This document shows positions 17,297-29,711 of a stretch of DNA of 64,000 bases, in pieces. Within the stretch, counting starts at the first letter, position 1. Every line of letters begins with the position of its first letter. The position numbers and the translations under genes were made by a program. The DNA is from Pseudoxanthomonas indica (lineage in GTDB: Bacteria > Pseudomonadota > Gammaproteobacteria > Xanthomonadales > Xanthomonadaceae): NCBI RefSeq assembly GCF_900167565.1, contig NZ_FUZV01000001.1:682001-746000 (forward strand), given 5' to 3'. The notes below the pieces were generated by a model. The model was not told the origin of the DNA and searched no databases. It saw only the letters and a list, made by a program, of their open reading frames with translations.

Positions 17297-17641
17297 TCAG
17301 GCGGACTTGAGCGTGCCCTTGGGAAGCACGTTGCCGATGGCGGTCTTCTGCACGCGCACGCGGACGTTGTCGGCAACTTCCACGGTGATGAAGCTGTCGC
17401 TGATGTCGGTCACCGTGCCGGCGATGCCGCCGTTGGTGATGACTTCGTCGCCGCGCGAGAGCTTGTCGAGCATGGCGCGGTGTTCCTTGGCGCGCTTCAT
17501 CTGCGGGCGGATCATCAGGAAGTACATGACGCCGATGAGGATCAGCGGCAGCGCAAAGCCACCCAGGCCACCCAGCGGACCGGGAGCAGCACCGGCGGCT
17601 TGCGCCTGCGCCGGGGCAATCAGAAAGTCGAGCAGATTCAT
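17297..17641 (-). CDS. yajC: Preprotein translocase subunit YajC
   Basis: 114 aa from the ATG at 17641 (M-N-L-L-D-F-L-I). A Q/A-rich N-terminal segment precedes one membrane helix (LPLILIGVMYFLMIRPQMKR). The soluble domain has DEVITNGGIAGTV, the family hallmark. YajC associates with SecDF in the inner membrane. A 165-base gap with a stable hairpin (17748-17769) separates it from tgt, so the sec genes may also be expressed from their own promoter. Confidence 0.95.
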   Translation of the reverse strand: MNLLDFLIAPAQAQAAGAAPGPLGGLGGFALPLILIGVMYFLMIRPQMKRAKEHRAMLDKLSRGDEVITNGGIAGTVTDISDSFITVEVADNVRVRVQKTAIGNVLPKGTLKSA

Positions 17642-17747
17642 ATATTTATCCGTCCTGGTACGAAAACAGCCGGGAATTATGCCACGCACGGCCCGTTCCC
17701 GTGCGGACCGCCGCCCCGATGGGGTTCCCGCCTTACCGTGAGGGCGG

Positions 17748-17769
17748 GGGGCGGTGTGAAGACCGCCCC
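17748..17769. terminator. GC-rich hairpin between tgt and yajC
   Basis: GGGGCGGT (17748-17755) pairs with ACCGCCCC (17762-17769) across a 6-base loop. There is no T tract, so it may be an attenuator or processing site rather than a full terminator. Confidence 0.35.
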
Positions 17770-17806
17770 GGGCCGGAAAGGTTCCGCACCGGTCGAATCG
17801 GCCGGA

Positions 17807-19979
<2,173 letters not shown>

Positions 19980-20061
19980 GGGAAAACGCGGCTGCGCACT
20001 CGCCTGGCAGGGAGGCGCATTGTACGTGAGCACGCCGCCGGCATCGTGCCGGACGGCTGCG

Positions 20062-20493
20062 TCAGCGTTCGAACTTGGTCGACAGGACGATCGAAGAAGT
20101 GGTGCGCTCCACGCCTTCCATCGCGCCAATGCGGTCGGTGAGCTGATCCATCGCATCCACCGAGGGCACCACGCCGACCGCAATCAGGTCATAGGCGCCG
20201 CTGACCGAATGCAACAGGCGCAGCTCCGGCATGGCGCGCAAGGCGGCCACCACCGAGGTCATCTGCTTGGGATGCACGGTGATCATGATGTGCGCGCGGA
20301 TGTGGCCACGTTCGAATTCGTCGCGCACACGCACGGTGTAGCCGCTGATCACGCCCTCGCGTTCCAGCCGCTCGATGCGGCTCTGCACGGTGGTGCGGGA
20401 CAGGTTCAGGCGCCGGGCAATCTGCGCGGTGGAGGCTCGGGCGTTCTCGCGCAGCAGCGAGAGCAGCAGTTCATCAGTGGCGGATATCTTCAT
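20062..20493 (-). CDS. Lrp/AsnC family transcriptional regulator
   Basis: 143 aa from the ATG at 20493 (M-K-I-S-A-T-D-E-L). The N-terminal winged helix-turn-helix contains [32 protein letters not shown]. The C-terminal RAM effector domain includes HIMITVHP and [10 protein letters not shown]. Lrp-family proteins are octameric or dimeric sensors of amino acids. It is divergently transcribed from a class-III aminotransferase across a 117-base region with an inverted repeat, so it very likely controls that gene and itself. Confidence 0.94.
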   Translation of the reverse strand: MKISATDELLLSLLRENARASTAQIARRLNLSRTTVQSRIERLEREGVISGYTVRVRDEFERGHIRAHIMITVHPKQMTSVVAALRAMPELRLLHSVSGAYDLIAVGVVPSVDAMDQLTDRIGAMEGVERTTSSIVLSTKFER

Positions 20494-20505
20494 TCGGACT
20501 CGGCC

Positions 20506-20524
20506 GTTCGTCGATTTGACGAAC
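20506..20524. promoter_or_regulatory. Candidate Lrp-type operator
   Basis: GTTCGTC-GATTT-GACGAAC is a perfect 7-bp inverted repeat placed 13 bases upstream of the regulator start, in the divergent promoter region. A related half-site, TTAGACGAAT, recurs near 20559. Assignment to the neighbouring Lrp protein is inferred from position. Confidence 0.5.
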
Positions 20525-20610
20525 TTTGGGCAGCAATTCCTCGAATCATAACTGTCATTAGACGAATTTATCCACATAATACGGAATTGCCGTCTATCTG
20601 GAGAACTTCC

Positions 20611-22107
20611 ATGGCCCGTATCGAGCTGCTTGCCCACCTGCGCGCCCATTCCGGTCGCCGCGTCACCACGGGCCTGGACGATGACACCGTGCGCCGCCTG
20701 GCCGCGGGTCACCCGGATCTGGGCGCCGCCATCGAAGCGGCCGCCCACGAATACGACCGGGTCAAGGACGAGTTTGCCGACCTGCTGAACCTGGACGAAG
20801 CCGCCCAACTGCACGCGGTGCAGGCCGGCTACGTGAATTTCTATGCCGACGATGCGGTCAATCCCTATGTCGCCCTGGCCGCACGCGGCCCCTGGGTGAT
20901 TACCCTCAAGGGCGCGGTGCTGTACGACGCCGGCGGGTACGGCATGCTCGGCTTCGGCCACACGCCCGAAGCCGTGCTGGCGGCGATGTCCAAGCCGCAG
21001 GTGATGGCTAACATCATGACCCCCAGCCTCTCGCAGCTACGCTTTGACCGCGCCCTGCGCCAGGAAATCGGTCATAGCCGCGGCGGTTGTCCGTATGCCC
21101 GTTTCCTGTGTCTGAACTCCGGTTCCGAATCGGTGGGCCTGGCCGCGCGCATCGCCGACATCAATTCCAAGCTGCAAACCGATCCGGGCGCGCCGCATGC
21201 CGGCCGCACCATCAAGCGCGTGGTGGTCAAGGGCAGCTTCCACGGCCGCACCGAACGTCCGGCGCTGTATTCGGACTCCTCGCGCAAGGCCTACCAGCAG
21301 CATCTGGCCAGCTATCGCGGCGAAGACTCGGTCATCGCCATCGAACCGTATGACGTGGACGCGCTGAAGCAGGTCTTTGCCGACGCGCAGACCCAGAACT
21401 GGTTCATCGAAGCGGTGTTCCTGGAGCCGGTGATGGGCGAAGGCGATCCGGGTCGCTCGGTGCCGCCGGCCTTCTACGCGGCCGCACGCGAGTTGACCCG
21501 CGGCCACGGCAGCCTGTTCCTGGTCGATTCGATCCAGGCCGGCCTGCGCGCCCATGGCGTGTTGTCGATCGTGGATTATCCCGGCTTCGAAGGCCTGGAA
21601 GCGCCCGACATGGAAACCTTTTCCAAGGCGCTCAATGCCGCCCAGTACCCGCTGTCGGTGCTGGCCGTGAACGAGCGCGCCGCCAATCTCTATCGCAAGG
21701 GCGTGTACGGCAACACCATGACCGCCAATCCGCGCGCCCTGGATGTGGCCTGCGCCACGCTGTCGCAGCTGACCCCGCAGATTCGCGACAACATCCGCCA
21801 GCGCGGCCGCGAGGCGCTGGAGAAGCTGGAAAAACTGAAGGCCGAATTGGGCGGATTGATCACCCAGGTGCAGGGCACGGGCTTGCTGTTCTCGTGCGAA
21901 CTGGCGCCGCAGTTCAAGTGCTACGGCACCGGTTCCACCGAAGAATGGCTGCGCCAGCAAGGTCTGAACGTGATCCATGGCGGCGCCAACTCGCTGCGCT
22001 TCACCCCGCACTTCGCCATGGATTCGGAAGAACTGGATCTGCTGGTGGCGATGGTCGGCAAAGCCTTGCGCGAAGGCCCGCGCGCCAGCCAGGCCGCCGC
22101 TGCGTAA
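20611..22107 (+). CDS. Class-III PLP-dependent aminotransferase
   Basis: 498 aa from the ATG at 20611 (M-A-R-I-E-L-L-A), just downstream of a Shine-Dalgarno-like GGAGA. Class-III features are present: NSGSESVGLAARIA for phosphate binding, FHGRTERPA, VDSIQAGLRAHG (the usual D-E-x-Q aspartate is retained but the Glu is Ser) and the probable Schiff-base lysine in FSKALNAAQYPLSV. A 90-residue N-terminal extension precedes the fold. The substrate is not evident; the Lrp-type neighbour suggests amino acid catabolism, with a lysine- or omega-amino acid aminotransferase possible. Confidence 0.87.
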   Translation: MARIELLAHLRAHSGRRVTTGLDDDTVRRLAAGHPDLGAAIEAAAHEYDRVKDEFADLLNLDEAAQLHAVQAGYVNFYADDAVNPYVALAARGPWVITLKGAVLYDAGGYGMLGFGHTPEAVLAAMSKPQVMANIMTPSLSQLRFDRALRQEIGHSRGGCPYARFLCLNSGSESVGLAARIADINSKLQTDPGAPHAGRTIKRVVVKGSFHGRTERPALYSDSSRKAYQQHLASYRGEDSVIAIEPYDVDALKQVFADAQTQNWFIEAVFLEPVMGEGDPGRSVPPAFYAAARELTRGHGSLFLVDSIQAGLRAHGVLSIVDYPGFEGLEAPDMETFSKALNAAQYPLSVLAVNERAANLYRKGVYGNTMTANPRALDVACATLSQLTPQIRDNIRQRGREALEKLEKLKAELGGLITQVQGTGLLFSCELAPQFKCYGTGSTEEWLRQQGLNVIHGGANSLRFTPHFAMDSEELDLLVAMVGKALREGPRASQAAAA

Positions 22108-22121
22108 AGGCGGCTATGCCT

Positions 22122-22144
22122 CCCTCTCCCGCAACGGGAGAGGG
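22122..22144. terminator. Hairpin between convergent genes
   Basis: CCCTCTCCCG and its perfect reverse complement flank CAA. It separates the aminotransferase from the convergent pyrophosphatase gene. Confidence 0.6.
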
Positions 22145-22152
22145 GGTTGGCT

Positions 22153-22779
22153 TCATCCAGGCTGGCCCGCCGGATGTTTGGCGTCGAAGCGTTGCATGGA
22201 CGCGCGGATCAGTTCCTTCGCCTCGACCGCGTCGCCATAGCCGCTCAACTCGACCGGATTGCGGCCCTTCGGCAAATCCTTGTAGACGCGGAAGAACGCC
22301 TCGATGCGATCGCGTTCGACGGCCGGCAGATCCTTCAGATCACGGATGCCGCTGTAGGTCGGATCGACCTTGTCGGTCGGCACGCCGATGATCTTCTCAT
22401 CGCCCTGCCCGGCATCGCGCATGCGCAACACGCCAATCGGGCGGAACGTGATCAACACGCCCGGATGCAACGGCTCGCGGGTCAGCACCAGCGCATCCAG
22501 CGGATCGCCATCGCCGGCCAGCGTACGCGGCATCGAGCCGTAGTTGGCCGGATAGGCCACCGGCATGGACTGGAAACGGTCGACGAACAGCAGACCTTCC
22601 CCGTTGATCTCGTACTTGGTGAAGCTGCCGGCGGGAATCTCCACCGCCAGGATGGCTTCTTCCGGCGCCTTCTTCGCCTGCGCGGCGAGGAAAGGATGGC
22701 GGATGTGCAACTCGGCGGCGCTGGCCACCACGCCGACCAGCAGCAGGGCGAACAGCCCTGCCCGATAGTGTCTGAACAT
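22153..22779 (-). CDS. Exported family I inorganic pyrophosphatase
   Basis: 208 aa from the ATG at 22779, preceded by a good AAGGAG site. The first 20 residues (M-F-R-H-Y-R-A-G-L-F-A-L-L-L-V-G) form a signal peptide, so the enzyme is probably periplasmic. The catalytic family I motifs follow: YEINGEGLLFVDRF, ANYGSMPRTLAGDGDPLDALV (metal-binding D-G-D-P-L-D) and FFRVYKDLPKGR. Family I enzymes hydrolyse pyrophosphate and are normally cytosolic; the export signal is unusual. Confidence 0.9.
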   Translation of the reverse strand: MFRHYRAGLFALLLVGVVASAAELHIRHPFLAAQAKKAPEEAILAVEIPAGSFTKYEINGEGLLFVDRFQSMPVAYPANYGSMPRTLAGDGDPLDALVLTREPLHPGVLITFRPIGVLRMRDAGQGDEKIIGVPTDKVDPTYSGIRDLKDLPAVERDRIEAFFRVYKDLPKGRNPVELSGYGDAVEAKELIRASMQRFDAKHPAGQPG

Positions 22780-23010
22780 AAGACTCCTTGTTGTGGGTCG
22801 GCGCCTGTCGCGCGACCGTAGCACTTGGGCCGCAGCCCCACGTTGCTCCAAACCACCACGTTCTACGCCAGCCCGGTGACGCTTTCGTGTCAGCGGTGGC
22901 GGCGCACGCCCGTATTGGCGCGGCTGTCACACAGGCTGCATCCCCTTGTCATGTTTCCGCCATGAGTCCTGCTTAAAAAGGCGCGTTCACTTTTCACGGG
23001 GAAGCAACAA

Positions 23011-25338
23011 ATGAAACGCAACGCCTTGGCGATGAGTCTTGCGAAAGCAATGTTCTGCCTGACCGTGCTGCCTGCAAGTCTTGTCGCGACGGCGCAGGAG
23101 CAGTCGCCCGATGGCGCCGCCGCCGCCGAACCCAAGCAACTGGAAACGATCGTGGTCCAGGGCGAGATCACCTATCGCAACCGCACCGATGACATTGCAC
23201 CGGTGCTGGCCTACGACCTGGAATACTTCCAGCGCTTCGAGCCCAACACCGTCGGCGATATGCTCAAGCGCGTGCCCGGCGTGACCTTCGTCGGCTCGGA
23301 CATCATGGAATTCGACGGCGCGATGATGCGCGGCATGGCCGCCGGTTACACCCAGGTGCTGATCAACGGCAAGAAGGTGCCCGGCGCCGGCGACGACCGT
23401 TCGTTCTGGGTCGACCGCATCCCGGCCGAAATGGTCGATCACATTGAAATCCTCCGCAGCAACAGCGCCAACCGCAGCGGCGACGCCATCGCCGGCACGA
23501 TCAACATCGTGCTGCGCGACGCCTACGTGTTCGACGGCAGCTACCTGCGCATCGGCGTCAACCGCTGGGATGACGGCGAGATCAACCCGACCTTCGGCGC
23601 CGTGACCAGCGGCGCGGCATTGGGTGGGCGCTTCCTGGCCGGCATCAACGTGCAGGATCGCTACCGCGCCAAGACCAAACGCTCGGATCGATTCACCGAT
23701 CCGTCGATGGCCGAACGGGTGAGCTGGGAAGACCAGGAGGAAGTGAAGGACGGCCGTGACTACTCCGGCAACGTGTCGTACACCGCCGATATCGGCGACA
23801 CCAGCCGCTTCAGTCTGGACGCCTTCTACGTCAAGACCGATCGCGATGTCACCGAGGTCTCGCATGAAGTGGAATACGACGACGAGGACGTGATCGAATC
23901 GCGCGTCCCCGGCCTGAATCCGATTGACCAGAAAAACTGGGGCGTGGGCGCGGAGTATCGCTTCGACATGGCCGGCGGCACCACCGAGCTGGATCTTGAC
24001 TACGCCCGCTTCGAGGACGACAGCGCCGAGAGCGAAGAAAAGCATGAGTACGTGAACGGCGAATGGGACGCATCCGAAGCGGAGGCTCAGGCGGTCCGCG
24101 CCGATGACGCCGAGACCAGCTTCAAGCTTGCGCACAAGCGGCCGGTCGGCAATGCCGAACTGGAGCTCGGCGTGGACTACCGCCGCAAGAAGCGCGACAT
24201 CGCCTACACCAACTTCGTCTGGGAAGCCGAGAACGAAGGCGACGCCGTGGTGTACGAACTGGACGGCACCATCGAGTCGCTGATCGAAGAGACCCGGGTG
24301 GATCCATACGTGATGCTGTCGGGGCGCGGCGGAAAGTTCTCGTGGGAAGCCGGCTTGCGCTACGAAATGACCCAGTCCGACATCCGCTATGGCGAAGATG
24401 GCGAAGTCGATGGTTCGGAGAGCAAGGACTACAACGAACTGCTGCCGTCCGTGCACCTGAAGTGGGACGTCAGCGCCGATACCCGCATCAGCCTGTCGCT
24501 GGCCAAGAGCATCAAGCGCCCCAACTTCAACGAGCTGATTCCGGCGGTGCTGGATGGCGAGTTCGGCGACAACGACTACATCGGCAATCCACTGCTGGAG
24601 CCGGAGACGGCCAATGGCATCGACCTGGGCTTCGAGCGTCGCCTCGGCAAGCACGGCGTGGTGGGCGTGAACTTCTTCTACCGCGACGTCAAGAACCTCA
24701 TTGAGTTGGCCAATACCGGTGAGTGGAGCGAGGACGCGCAGGATACGTACGAGGAAGACCTGGAAGAATTCCTGGAAGAGAATCCCGGCTCGACCGCCGA
24801 CGACTTCGAGTTCAATCCGGAAAGCTGGCTGTTCACCTCGGCCAACGTCGGCGACGGCAAGGTCTATGGCGTGGAATTCGACCTCTCCACCCCGCTGACC
24901 TCGTTCGGCCTGCCCAATACCGGCGTGTTCCTCAACTACTCCTACCTCGACAGCAAGGTCACCGACTTCCTCGGCGAGCGTCGTTTCAACGACCAGGCCA
25001 AGAACGTGTACAACGTCGGCTTCATCCAGGATCTGCCGTCGGTGGGGGCGAGTTTCGGCGCCACCTACCGCAAGCAGGGCGATGCGTTCAGCCGCATCCT
25101 GGGCGAGGAAGTGACGGTCAAGTACGGCGACGATCTGGAAGTGTTCGTGGAAAAGCGCTTCGGCACGACCATCTCGCTGCGCCTGACCGCCGCCAACCTG
25201 CTGGATGCGTCGAAGGATGAGTTCTTCAACAAGTTCGACAACGAAGCCGACCAGATCGACCGCGACTTCGACGAGTACGAGTTGGAGACCGAAGAAGCCG
25301 GCCCCAGCTACCAGCTGGTGATGCGCTGGGCGTTCTGA
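23011..25338 (+). CDS. TonB-dependent outer-membrane receptor
   Basis: 775 aa. A signal peptide ends near A-T-A-Q-E. The TonB-box region TIVVQGEI follows, then a plug domain with [25 protein letters not shown] and [26 protein letters not shown]. The rest is a 22-strand type beta-barrel rich in acidic loops (for example ESEEKHEYV) and ends in an aromatic strand, QLVMRWAF. Such receptors import siderophores, vitamins or sugars using TonB energy. No substrate-specific neighbour is seen, and no Fur box was recognised in the 230 bases upstream shared with the pyrophosphatase gene. Confidence 0.92.
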   Translation: MKRNALAMSLAKAMFCLTVLPASLVATAQEQSPDGAAAAEPKQLETIVVQGEITYRNRTDDIAPVLAYDLEYFQRFEPNTVGDMLKRVPGVTFVGSDIMEFDGAMMRGMAAGYTQVLINGKKVPGAGDDRSFWVDRIPAEMVDHIEILRSNSANRSGDAIAGTINIVLRDAYVFDGSYLRIGVNRWDDGEINPTFGAVTSGAALGGRFLAGINVQDRYRAKTKRSDRFTDPSMAERVSWEDQEEVKDGRDYSGNVSYTADIGDTSRFSLDAFYVKTDRDVTEVSHEVEYDDEDVIESRVPGLNPIDQKNWGVGAEYRFDMAGGTTELDLDYARFEDDSAESEEKHEYVNGEWDASEAEAQAVRADDAETSFKLAHKRPVGNAELELGVDYRRKKRDIAYTNFVWEAENEGDAVVYELDGTIESLIEETRVDPYVMLSGRGGKFSWEAGLRYEMTQSDIRYGEDGEVDGSESKDYNELLPSVHLKWDVSADTRISLSLAKSIKRPNFNELIPAVLDGEFGDNDYIGNPLLEPETANGIDLGFERRLGKHGVVGVNFFYRDVKNLIELANTGEWSEDAQDTYEEDLEEFLEENPGSTADDFEFNPESWLFTSANVGDGKVYGVEFDLSTPLTSFGLPNTGVFLNYSYLDSKVTDFLGERRFNDQAKNVYNVGFIQDLPSVGASFGATYRKQGDAFSRILGEEVTVKYGDDLEVFVEKRFGTTISLRLTAANLLDASKDEFFNKFDNEADQIDRDFDEYELETEEAGPSYQLVMRWAF

Positions 25339-25363
25339 TCCAGGCGCCCCCGCCCGTGTGACA

Positions 25364-25396
25364 GAACAGCCGGCCCTGTGCCGGCTGTTCTTTTTT
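25364..25396 (+). terminator. Intrinsic terminator of receptor gene
   Basis: GAACAGCCGG (25364-25373) pairs with CCGGCTGTTC (25381-25390), followed by T6, directly between the receptor and upp. Confidence 0.9.
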
Positions 25397-25432
25397 GTAG
25401 CAGACTTCGCGCAGCCCTCCAGGAGTTGCGTC

Positions 25433-26065
25433 ATGTCCGTCGTCGAAGTGTCCCATCCGCTCGTCCAGCACAAGATCGGCCTGCTGCGCGACGCCTCGCT
25501 CAGTACCAAGGGCTTCCGCGAGCTGGTCACCGAGCTGGGCACCCTGCTCGCCTACGAGGCCACGCGCGATCTGGAAACCGAAGCCGCGACCCAGGCCGGA
25601 TGGGCGGGTGAGGTGCAGGTGCGCAGGATTGCCGGCGCCAAGATCACCCTGGTGCCCATCCTGCGTGCCGGGCTGGGCATGCTGCCCGGCGTGCTGGCGC
25701 TGATTCCGGCGGCCAAAGTCAGCGTGGTCGGCTTGCAGCGCGATGAAGAAACCCTGCAGCCGGTGCCCTACTTCGAACGCCTGACCGGTCGCCTGGACGA
25801 GCGCGACGCGCTGATCCTGGACCCGATGCTGGCCACGGGCGGCACCTTGATCGCCACCATCGACATGCTCAAGCGCGCCGGTTGTCGCCGCATTCGTGGC
25901 ATCTTCCTGGTTGCCGCGCCGGAAGGCATCGAGAAAGTGCGCGCCGCCCATGCAGACGTAGCCATCTACACGGCCGCCATCGACGAGCGGCTCAACCAAA
26001 AGGGCTACATCCTGCCCGGCCTGGGAGATGCGGGCGATCGCATCTTCGGCACGCGCCTGGATTGA
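25433..26065 (+). CDS. upp: Uracil phosphoribosyltransferase
   Basis: 210 aa from the ATG at 25433, with AGGAG eight bases upstream. It converts uracil and PRPP to UMP (pyrimidine salvage, cytosol). The PRPP-binding loop [13 protein letters not shown] is intact, as are [11 protein letters not shown] and the C-terminal uracil-binding [12 protein letters not shown]. The length equals the E. coli enzyme. Single gene between a terminator and the RAYT-associated repeat. Confidence 0.97.
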   Translation: MSVVEVSHPLVQHKIGLLRDASLSTKGFRELVTELGTLLAYEATRDLETEAATQAGWAGEVQVRRIAGAKITLVPILRAGLGMLPGVLALIPAAKVSVVGLQRDEETLQPVPYFERLTGRLDERDALILDPMLATGGTLIATIDMLKRAGCRRIRGIFLVAAPEGIEKVRAAHADVAIYTAAIDERLNQKGYILPGLGDAGDRIFGTRLD

Positions 26066-26232
26066 GCAGCCGTCACGCAAGTCGCGAACCGGTTCGCCTG
26101 CCTGGACCCCTGCTCGCGGAATCAGGGAACTCCGCAACGCAGAAAGGCAGGAATGGGAGAAGCCTTCCGCGCTGCGCGAGACAAGGCGTCCAGGATCAAC
26201 GAGCTCCGGTTCGCGACTTGCGTGGCGGCTAC
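26066..26232. repeat. Long inverted repeat beside the RAYT gene (candidate REP/BIME)
   Basis: The arms at 26066-26092 and 26206-26232 match over 27 bases with two mismatches, including a perfect 19-bp core (26074-26092 with 26206-26224). Further matching blocks inside (CCTGGAC and CTCGCG) extend the pairing. The outer end on the minus strand reads GTAG, the tetranucleotide that RAYT proteins recognise at REP hairpins. One arm overlaps the RAYT stop codon by four bases. Confidence 0.7.
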
Positions 26233-26687
26233 GGCGGATGGCGCCCGGCAGCAGCGCGTCCGCCGGAATTGACGGTGGAGACCGGTTCCTTCCAGGCGCT
26301 GAACTGATACGGGTAGTGATCGATTCGTTCCACCAGGCCGCGCCGCAGCGGATTGGCGAGGATCGTGCGCGCCATGCCCAGCAGGCTCTCGCTGCCGCGC
26401 ACACGGCGCTCGTAGTAGCCGGCCTGCCAGACACGCTCAGCCCGATCCACCGCATGCTGGATGGCCCGCTCGCTGCGCGCCTTGAACACCGCCATGCAGG
26501 CATTGAGGCTGCCCTCTTTCAGCTGCAGCAACCAATGCACGTGATCCGGCATCACCACCCAGGCCAGCGAGTGGACCCAGCCGCGCGCTTCGCAATAGGC
26601 AATCTCGCTGGTCACGCAATGGGCACTGCGGGGATCGTCCAGGCAGCAGCGCTTGTAGGTAGTGACGGCGGTGATGAGTACCCCCAC
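26229..26687 (-). CDS. REP-associated tyrosine transposase (RAYT), probably frameshifted near the start
   Basis: 152 aa of the IS200/Y1-type RAYT family. The HUH motif appears as MPDHVHWLL, with the downstream RVWQAGYYERRVR region, and the C-terminus has the usual ANPLRRGLVERIDHYP...W. The visible ORF starts M-G-V-L-I-T at a GTG. A separate frame (from a TTG at 26715) encodes M-T-Y-P-A-S-T-P-R-G-G immediately before it. Deleting one G from the G5 run at 26681-26685 (minus strand) would join them into a normal RAYT N-terminus. The gene is thus likely disrupted, unless this is a sequencing error or slippage site. The adjacent inverted repeat fits the expected REP partner. Confidence 0.82.
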   Translation of the reverse strand: MGVLITAVTTYKRCCLDDPRSAHCVTSEIAYCEARGWVHSLAWVVMPDHVHWLLQLKEGSLNACMAVFKARSERAIQHAVDRAERVWQAGYYERRVRGSESLLGMARTILANPLRRGLVERIDHYPYQFSAWKEPVSTVNSGGRAAAGRHPP

Positions 26688-26848
26688 CTCGGGGAGTTGA
26701 AGCAGGGTATGTCAATGGCAGGTACTGATCATGGCGTCATCATCGCCATCGCATCGTCCGCAGTCTGTCGGCGGACCCCGCGTCGTGTGCTGGGAAAAGT
26801 ACCTGGTCCGGCCTCAGGGAATTCTGCTGCCGGGTCGGAAAACCCTGC

Positions 26849-26866
26849 TACCGGGCCGGCCCGGTA
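26849..26866. repeat. 18-bp perfect palindrome
   Basis: TACCGGGCCGGCCCGGTA lies downstream of the minus-strand hydrolase gene. A second hairpin (26878-26885 with 26889-26896) overlaps that gene's stop codon. Possibly terminator structures; no T tract. The rest of 26688-26884 shows no gene. Confidence 0.45.
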
Positions 26867-26884
26867 CTGGCCCGCGCCGCGCGC

Positions 26885-27769
26885 TCAGAGCGCGCGTGCG
26901 TGCAGCTGCGGCTGGACGTGAGTCACGCCAAAGCGGCCCTTGTCATCGCGCGTCAGCTTGGCCAGCGCGCAATCGGGATCGTGGGTGAAGAACAGATGGA
27001 CATTGCGGGCGAGCTTGTCGTCGAGGAACACGCGCTTCTCGTCAATCAGCAGTTCCGCATTACGGTCGTAGCCCATGGTGATCGGCACATGCACCCACGA
27101 ACGGCCGGGAATCAGATCCGCGCAGAACACCACGCCGCCATGCGCCTGGCCCTGCACAAGCTCGGGTCCCTGGATTTCCGCCAGCATCAGGCCGGGTGTA
27201 TGGCCGTCACTGAAACTGAAGCGCACGCTCTCACCGAGCGCAGGCGTGACCTCGCCCTCCACCAGTTCCAGGCGACCGCTGGCTTCGAGCAGGTCTTGCA
27301 GTTCGGGAATGAAGCTGGCGCGATCGCGCGGATGCGGCTCGAGCGCACGCTGCCAGTGCGCGCGCCCCACCACGAAAACCGCATTGGGGAACAGCAGGCG
27401 CGGCGGCTGGCCGTCTTCCCACGGCGCCAGCAGGCCACCGGCATGATCGAAGTGCAGGTGACTGAGCACGACCACGTCGATGTCTTCGTGCGAGTAGCCG
27501 GCCTCGGCCAGCGAGTCCAGCAGGACATGGCGCTCTTCCTGCACCCCGAAGCGCTCGCGCATCTTCGGTTCAAAGAATGCGCCGATGCCGGTTTCGAACA
27601 ACACCGTCTTGCCGTTGAGCGGCGATGCCAGCAGGGCGCGACAGGCCAACGGCACCCGGTTCTGCTCGTCAGGCGCCAGCCATTGCGACCACATCGCCCG
27701 CGGCGCGTTGCCGAACATGGCGCCACCGTCGAGCTTCTGCGAATTTCCCAGAATGGACCAGAGTTTCAT
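26885..27769 (-). CDS. Metallo-beta-lactamase-fold hydrolase
   Basis: 294 aa, cytosolic (no signal peptide). The zinc motif HLHFDHAGG is intact, with the later D-G-H-T-P-G and F-F-T-H-D-P-D histidines completing a binuclear site. The insert between strands ([14 protein letters not shown]) resembles quorum-quenching lactonase and glyoxalase-II-like members, but the substrate cannot be told. Start at 27769. It is encoded 34 bases downstream of ggt on the minus strand, though a functional tie is not obvious. Confidence 0.9.
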   Translation of the reverse strand: MKLWSILGNSQKLDGGAMFGNAPRAMWSQWLAPDEQNRVPLACRALLASPLNGKTVLFETGIGAFFEPKMRERFGVQEERHVLLDSLAEAGYSHEDIDVVVLSHLHFDHAGGLLAPWEDGQPPRLLFPNAVFVVGRAHWQRALEPHPRDRASFIPELQDLLEASGRLELVEGEVTPALGESVRFSFSDGHTPGLMLAEIQGPELVQGQAHGGVVFCADLIPGRSWVHVPITMGYDRNAELLIDEKRVFLDDKLARNVHLFFTHDPDCALAKLTRDDKGRFGVTHVQPQLHARAL

Positions 27770-27803
27770 GGCGGGATTGTACTCCCGCCATGAAGCTCGA
27801 CAC

Positions 27804-29555
27804 TTACGGGGCTGCGGGCTGGCTCAGTTCCACCTTGGCCTCGCCGACCGGGTTGCGCGGGTCGGCGCCGCCGGTCAGCGTGTTGCTGCGGCGATTCCAG
27901 GAAACGGTCTGCAGGTTGCCCCAGACATGGCTGGAGCCGCGACCTCCGCTGGCGGTGTCGCCCGGCAAGTCCACGGTATGGCCCATCTTGCGCAGGGCAT
28001 CGGCCACCTGCGGACTGAACGCGCCGCTTTCGGCGGAGATGACGTCGGGATACCACTGGTGGTGGAAGCGCGGCAGTGCCGCAACTTCCTGCGCGCCCAG
28101 ACCCTGGTCATAGCCAAGCATGCCGAGCAGGACCATGGTGATGATGCGGCTGCCGCCGGGCGTGCCGAGTACCGCCACTTCATCCGCCGACTCCATGAAG
28201 CTGGGCGTCATCGAGCTCAACATGCGCTTGCCCGGCTTGGGCGCATTGGCTTCAAAGCCCATCACGCCGAACGCGTTGGGCGTGCCGGGCTTGAGCGCGA
28301 AGTCATCCATCTCGTTGTTGAGCAGCACGCCGGTGCCGGGGGGAATCAGGCCCGAGCCGAACAGCAGGTTGACCGTCTGGGTGGCGGCCACGCGATTGCC
28401 ATCGCCGTCGATGATGCTGAAGTGGGTCGTTTCGTCGTCTTCCAGCGGCGTGGGCTGACCGGAGAAGATGTCGCTGGGCGTGGCCTTTTCCGGATTGATG
28501 GTGGCGCGCAGGCCAGCGGCATAGTCGCGGCTCATCAGCGTCTTCATGGGAATGTCGACGAAGTCCGGATCGCCCAGATAGAACGTGCGGTCGCGAAAGG
28601 CGCGCCGCATGGCTTCCACGGTCAGGTGGGTGCGATGTACCTCATCGAGCTTGGCCAGATCCCAGGCCTCCAGAATCTGCAGCATCTGCGCCACCGCCAC
28701 ACCACCGGAGGACGGCGGCGGTGCGGTGGTGATCTGCCAGTCGCGGTACTTGAACCTGAGCGGCTCGCGCTCACGCACCTGGTAGCCGGCCAGTTCCTTC
28801 GCCGTCCACTGCCCGCCTTCGGCCTTGACCCCGGCGATTAGCTTCTTCGCCACCTCGCCCTGGTAGAAGCCGTCATGACCGCGTTCCGCCAGCAGCTGCA
28901 GCGTGCGCGCCAGGTCGGGCTGCTTGAACAGATCGCCTTCCTTCAGCGCCTGGCCATTGACCTGGAACACCGCGCGGGTGCCGGGATAGCGATCCATCAC
29001 ATCGCGCCGTGAGGCATAGCCGCGGACAAGGCGACCGTAGACCGGAAAGCCGTCGCGCGCGATGCGGATGGCCGGACCCAACGAAGTTTTCAGCGGCAGC
29101 TTGCCGTAGTTCTTCGCCAGATGGACGAGCGCGGCGGGCAAGCCGGGAATGCCCGCCGCCCAGGGACCGTTCTCGGCGCGGTCGCGGTTGAAGTCGCCAT
29201 TGGCCAGCAGGTAGGCCTGCGGCGTGGCGGCGGCGGGCGCGGTTTCGCGTGCATCGATGAAGACGTCCTTGCCGCTGCGTTGATCGTGCAGCAGGAAGAA
29301 TCCACCGCCACCCAGGCCGGAACTGATCGGTTCCACCACCGACAGCACCGAAGACACGGCCACGGCTGCATCAAACGCGTTGCCACCGGCATGCAGGATC
29401 TCGAATCCGGCCTCGGTCGCCAGCTTGTGCGCGCTGGCGATGGCAGCGCCGGGAGGATGCGGGGCTGGAGCGTCGGCATCGCGTTCGGCGGCGCGCAAGG
29501 CCGGGGAGAGCAAAAGGAAAAGCGACAGTGCGACGGCAAATCGGGGCAAGCTCAC
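27804..29555 (-). CDS. ggt: Gamma-glutamyltransferase
   Basis: 583 aa with a signal peptide ([19 protein letters not shown]), thus periplasmic. The precursor self-cleaves before a conserved threonine, here in [11 protein letters not shown], giving large and small subunits. Other conserved parts are [24 protein letters not shown], the gamma-glutamyl-binding region [10 protein letters not shown] and the C-terminal GTPGGSRI. It breaks down extracellular glutathione and transfers gamma-glutamyl groups. About 156 bases separate it from the next upstream gene; no regulatory site was recognised. Confidence 0.96.
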   Translation of the reverse strand: MSLPRFAVALSLFLLLSPALRAAERDADAPAPHPPGAAIASAHKLATEAGFEILHAGGNAFDAAVAVSSVLSVVEPISSGLGGGGFFLLHDQRSGKDVFIDARETAPAAATPQAYLLANGDFNRDRAENGPWAAGIPGLPAALVHLAKNYGKLPLKTSLGPAIRIARDGFPVYGRLVRGYASRRDVMDRYPGTRAVFQVNGQALKEGDLFKQPDLARTLQLLAERGHDGFYQGEVAKKLIAGVKAEGGQWTAKELAGYQVREREPLRFKYRDWQITTAPPPSSGGVAVAQMLQILEAWDLAKLDEVHRTHLTVEAMRRAFRDRTFYLGDPDFVDIPMKTLMSRDYAAGLRATINPEKATPSDIFSGQPTPLEDDETTHFSIIDGDGNRVAATQTVNLLFGSGLIPPGTGVLLNNEMDDFALKPGTPNAFGVMGFEANAPKPGKRMLSSMTPSFMESADEVAVLGTPGGSRIITMVLLGMLGYDQGLGAQEVAALPRFHHQWYPDVISAESGAFSPQVADALRKMGHTVDLPGDTASGGRGSSHVWGNLQTVSWNRRSNTLTGGADPRNPVGEAKVELSQPAAP

Positions 29556-29711
29556 GGCGTCTCCTGGGGCGGCGGATGTGACCCTGCCCCCAGCGCATGC
29601 GCCTCGGCAGGGCCACCCTTACAACGGATTGCCAGCAGCATACGATGGATTGACAGGATGCGGCCCATGGCCGTGACCGGACACAGTGTCGCGCGCCGCT
29701 TGGCCTGGCTC

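Noticed and set aside
22987..25542. An 851-codon open frame opposite the TonB-dependent receptor
   Set aside because: Antisense shadow of a well-supported receptor gene; no recognisable domain.
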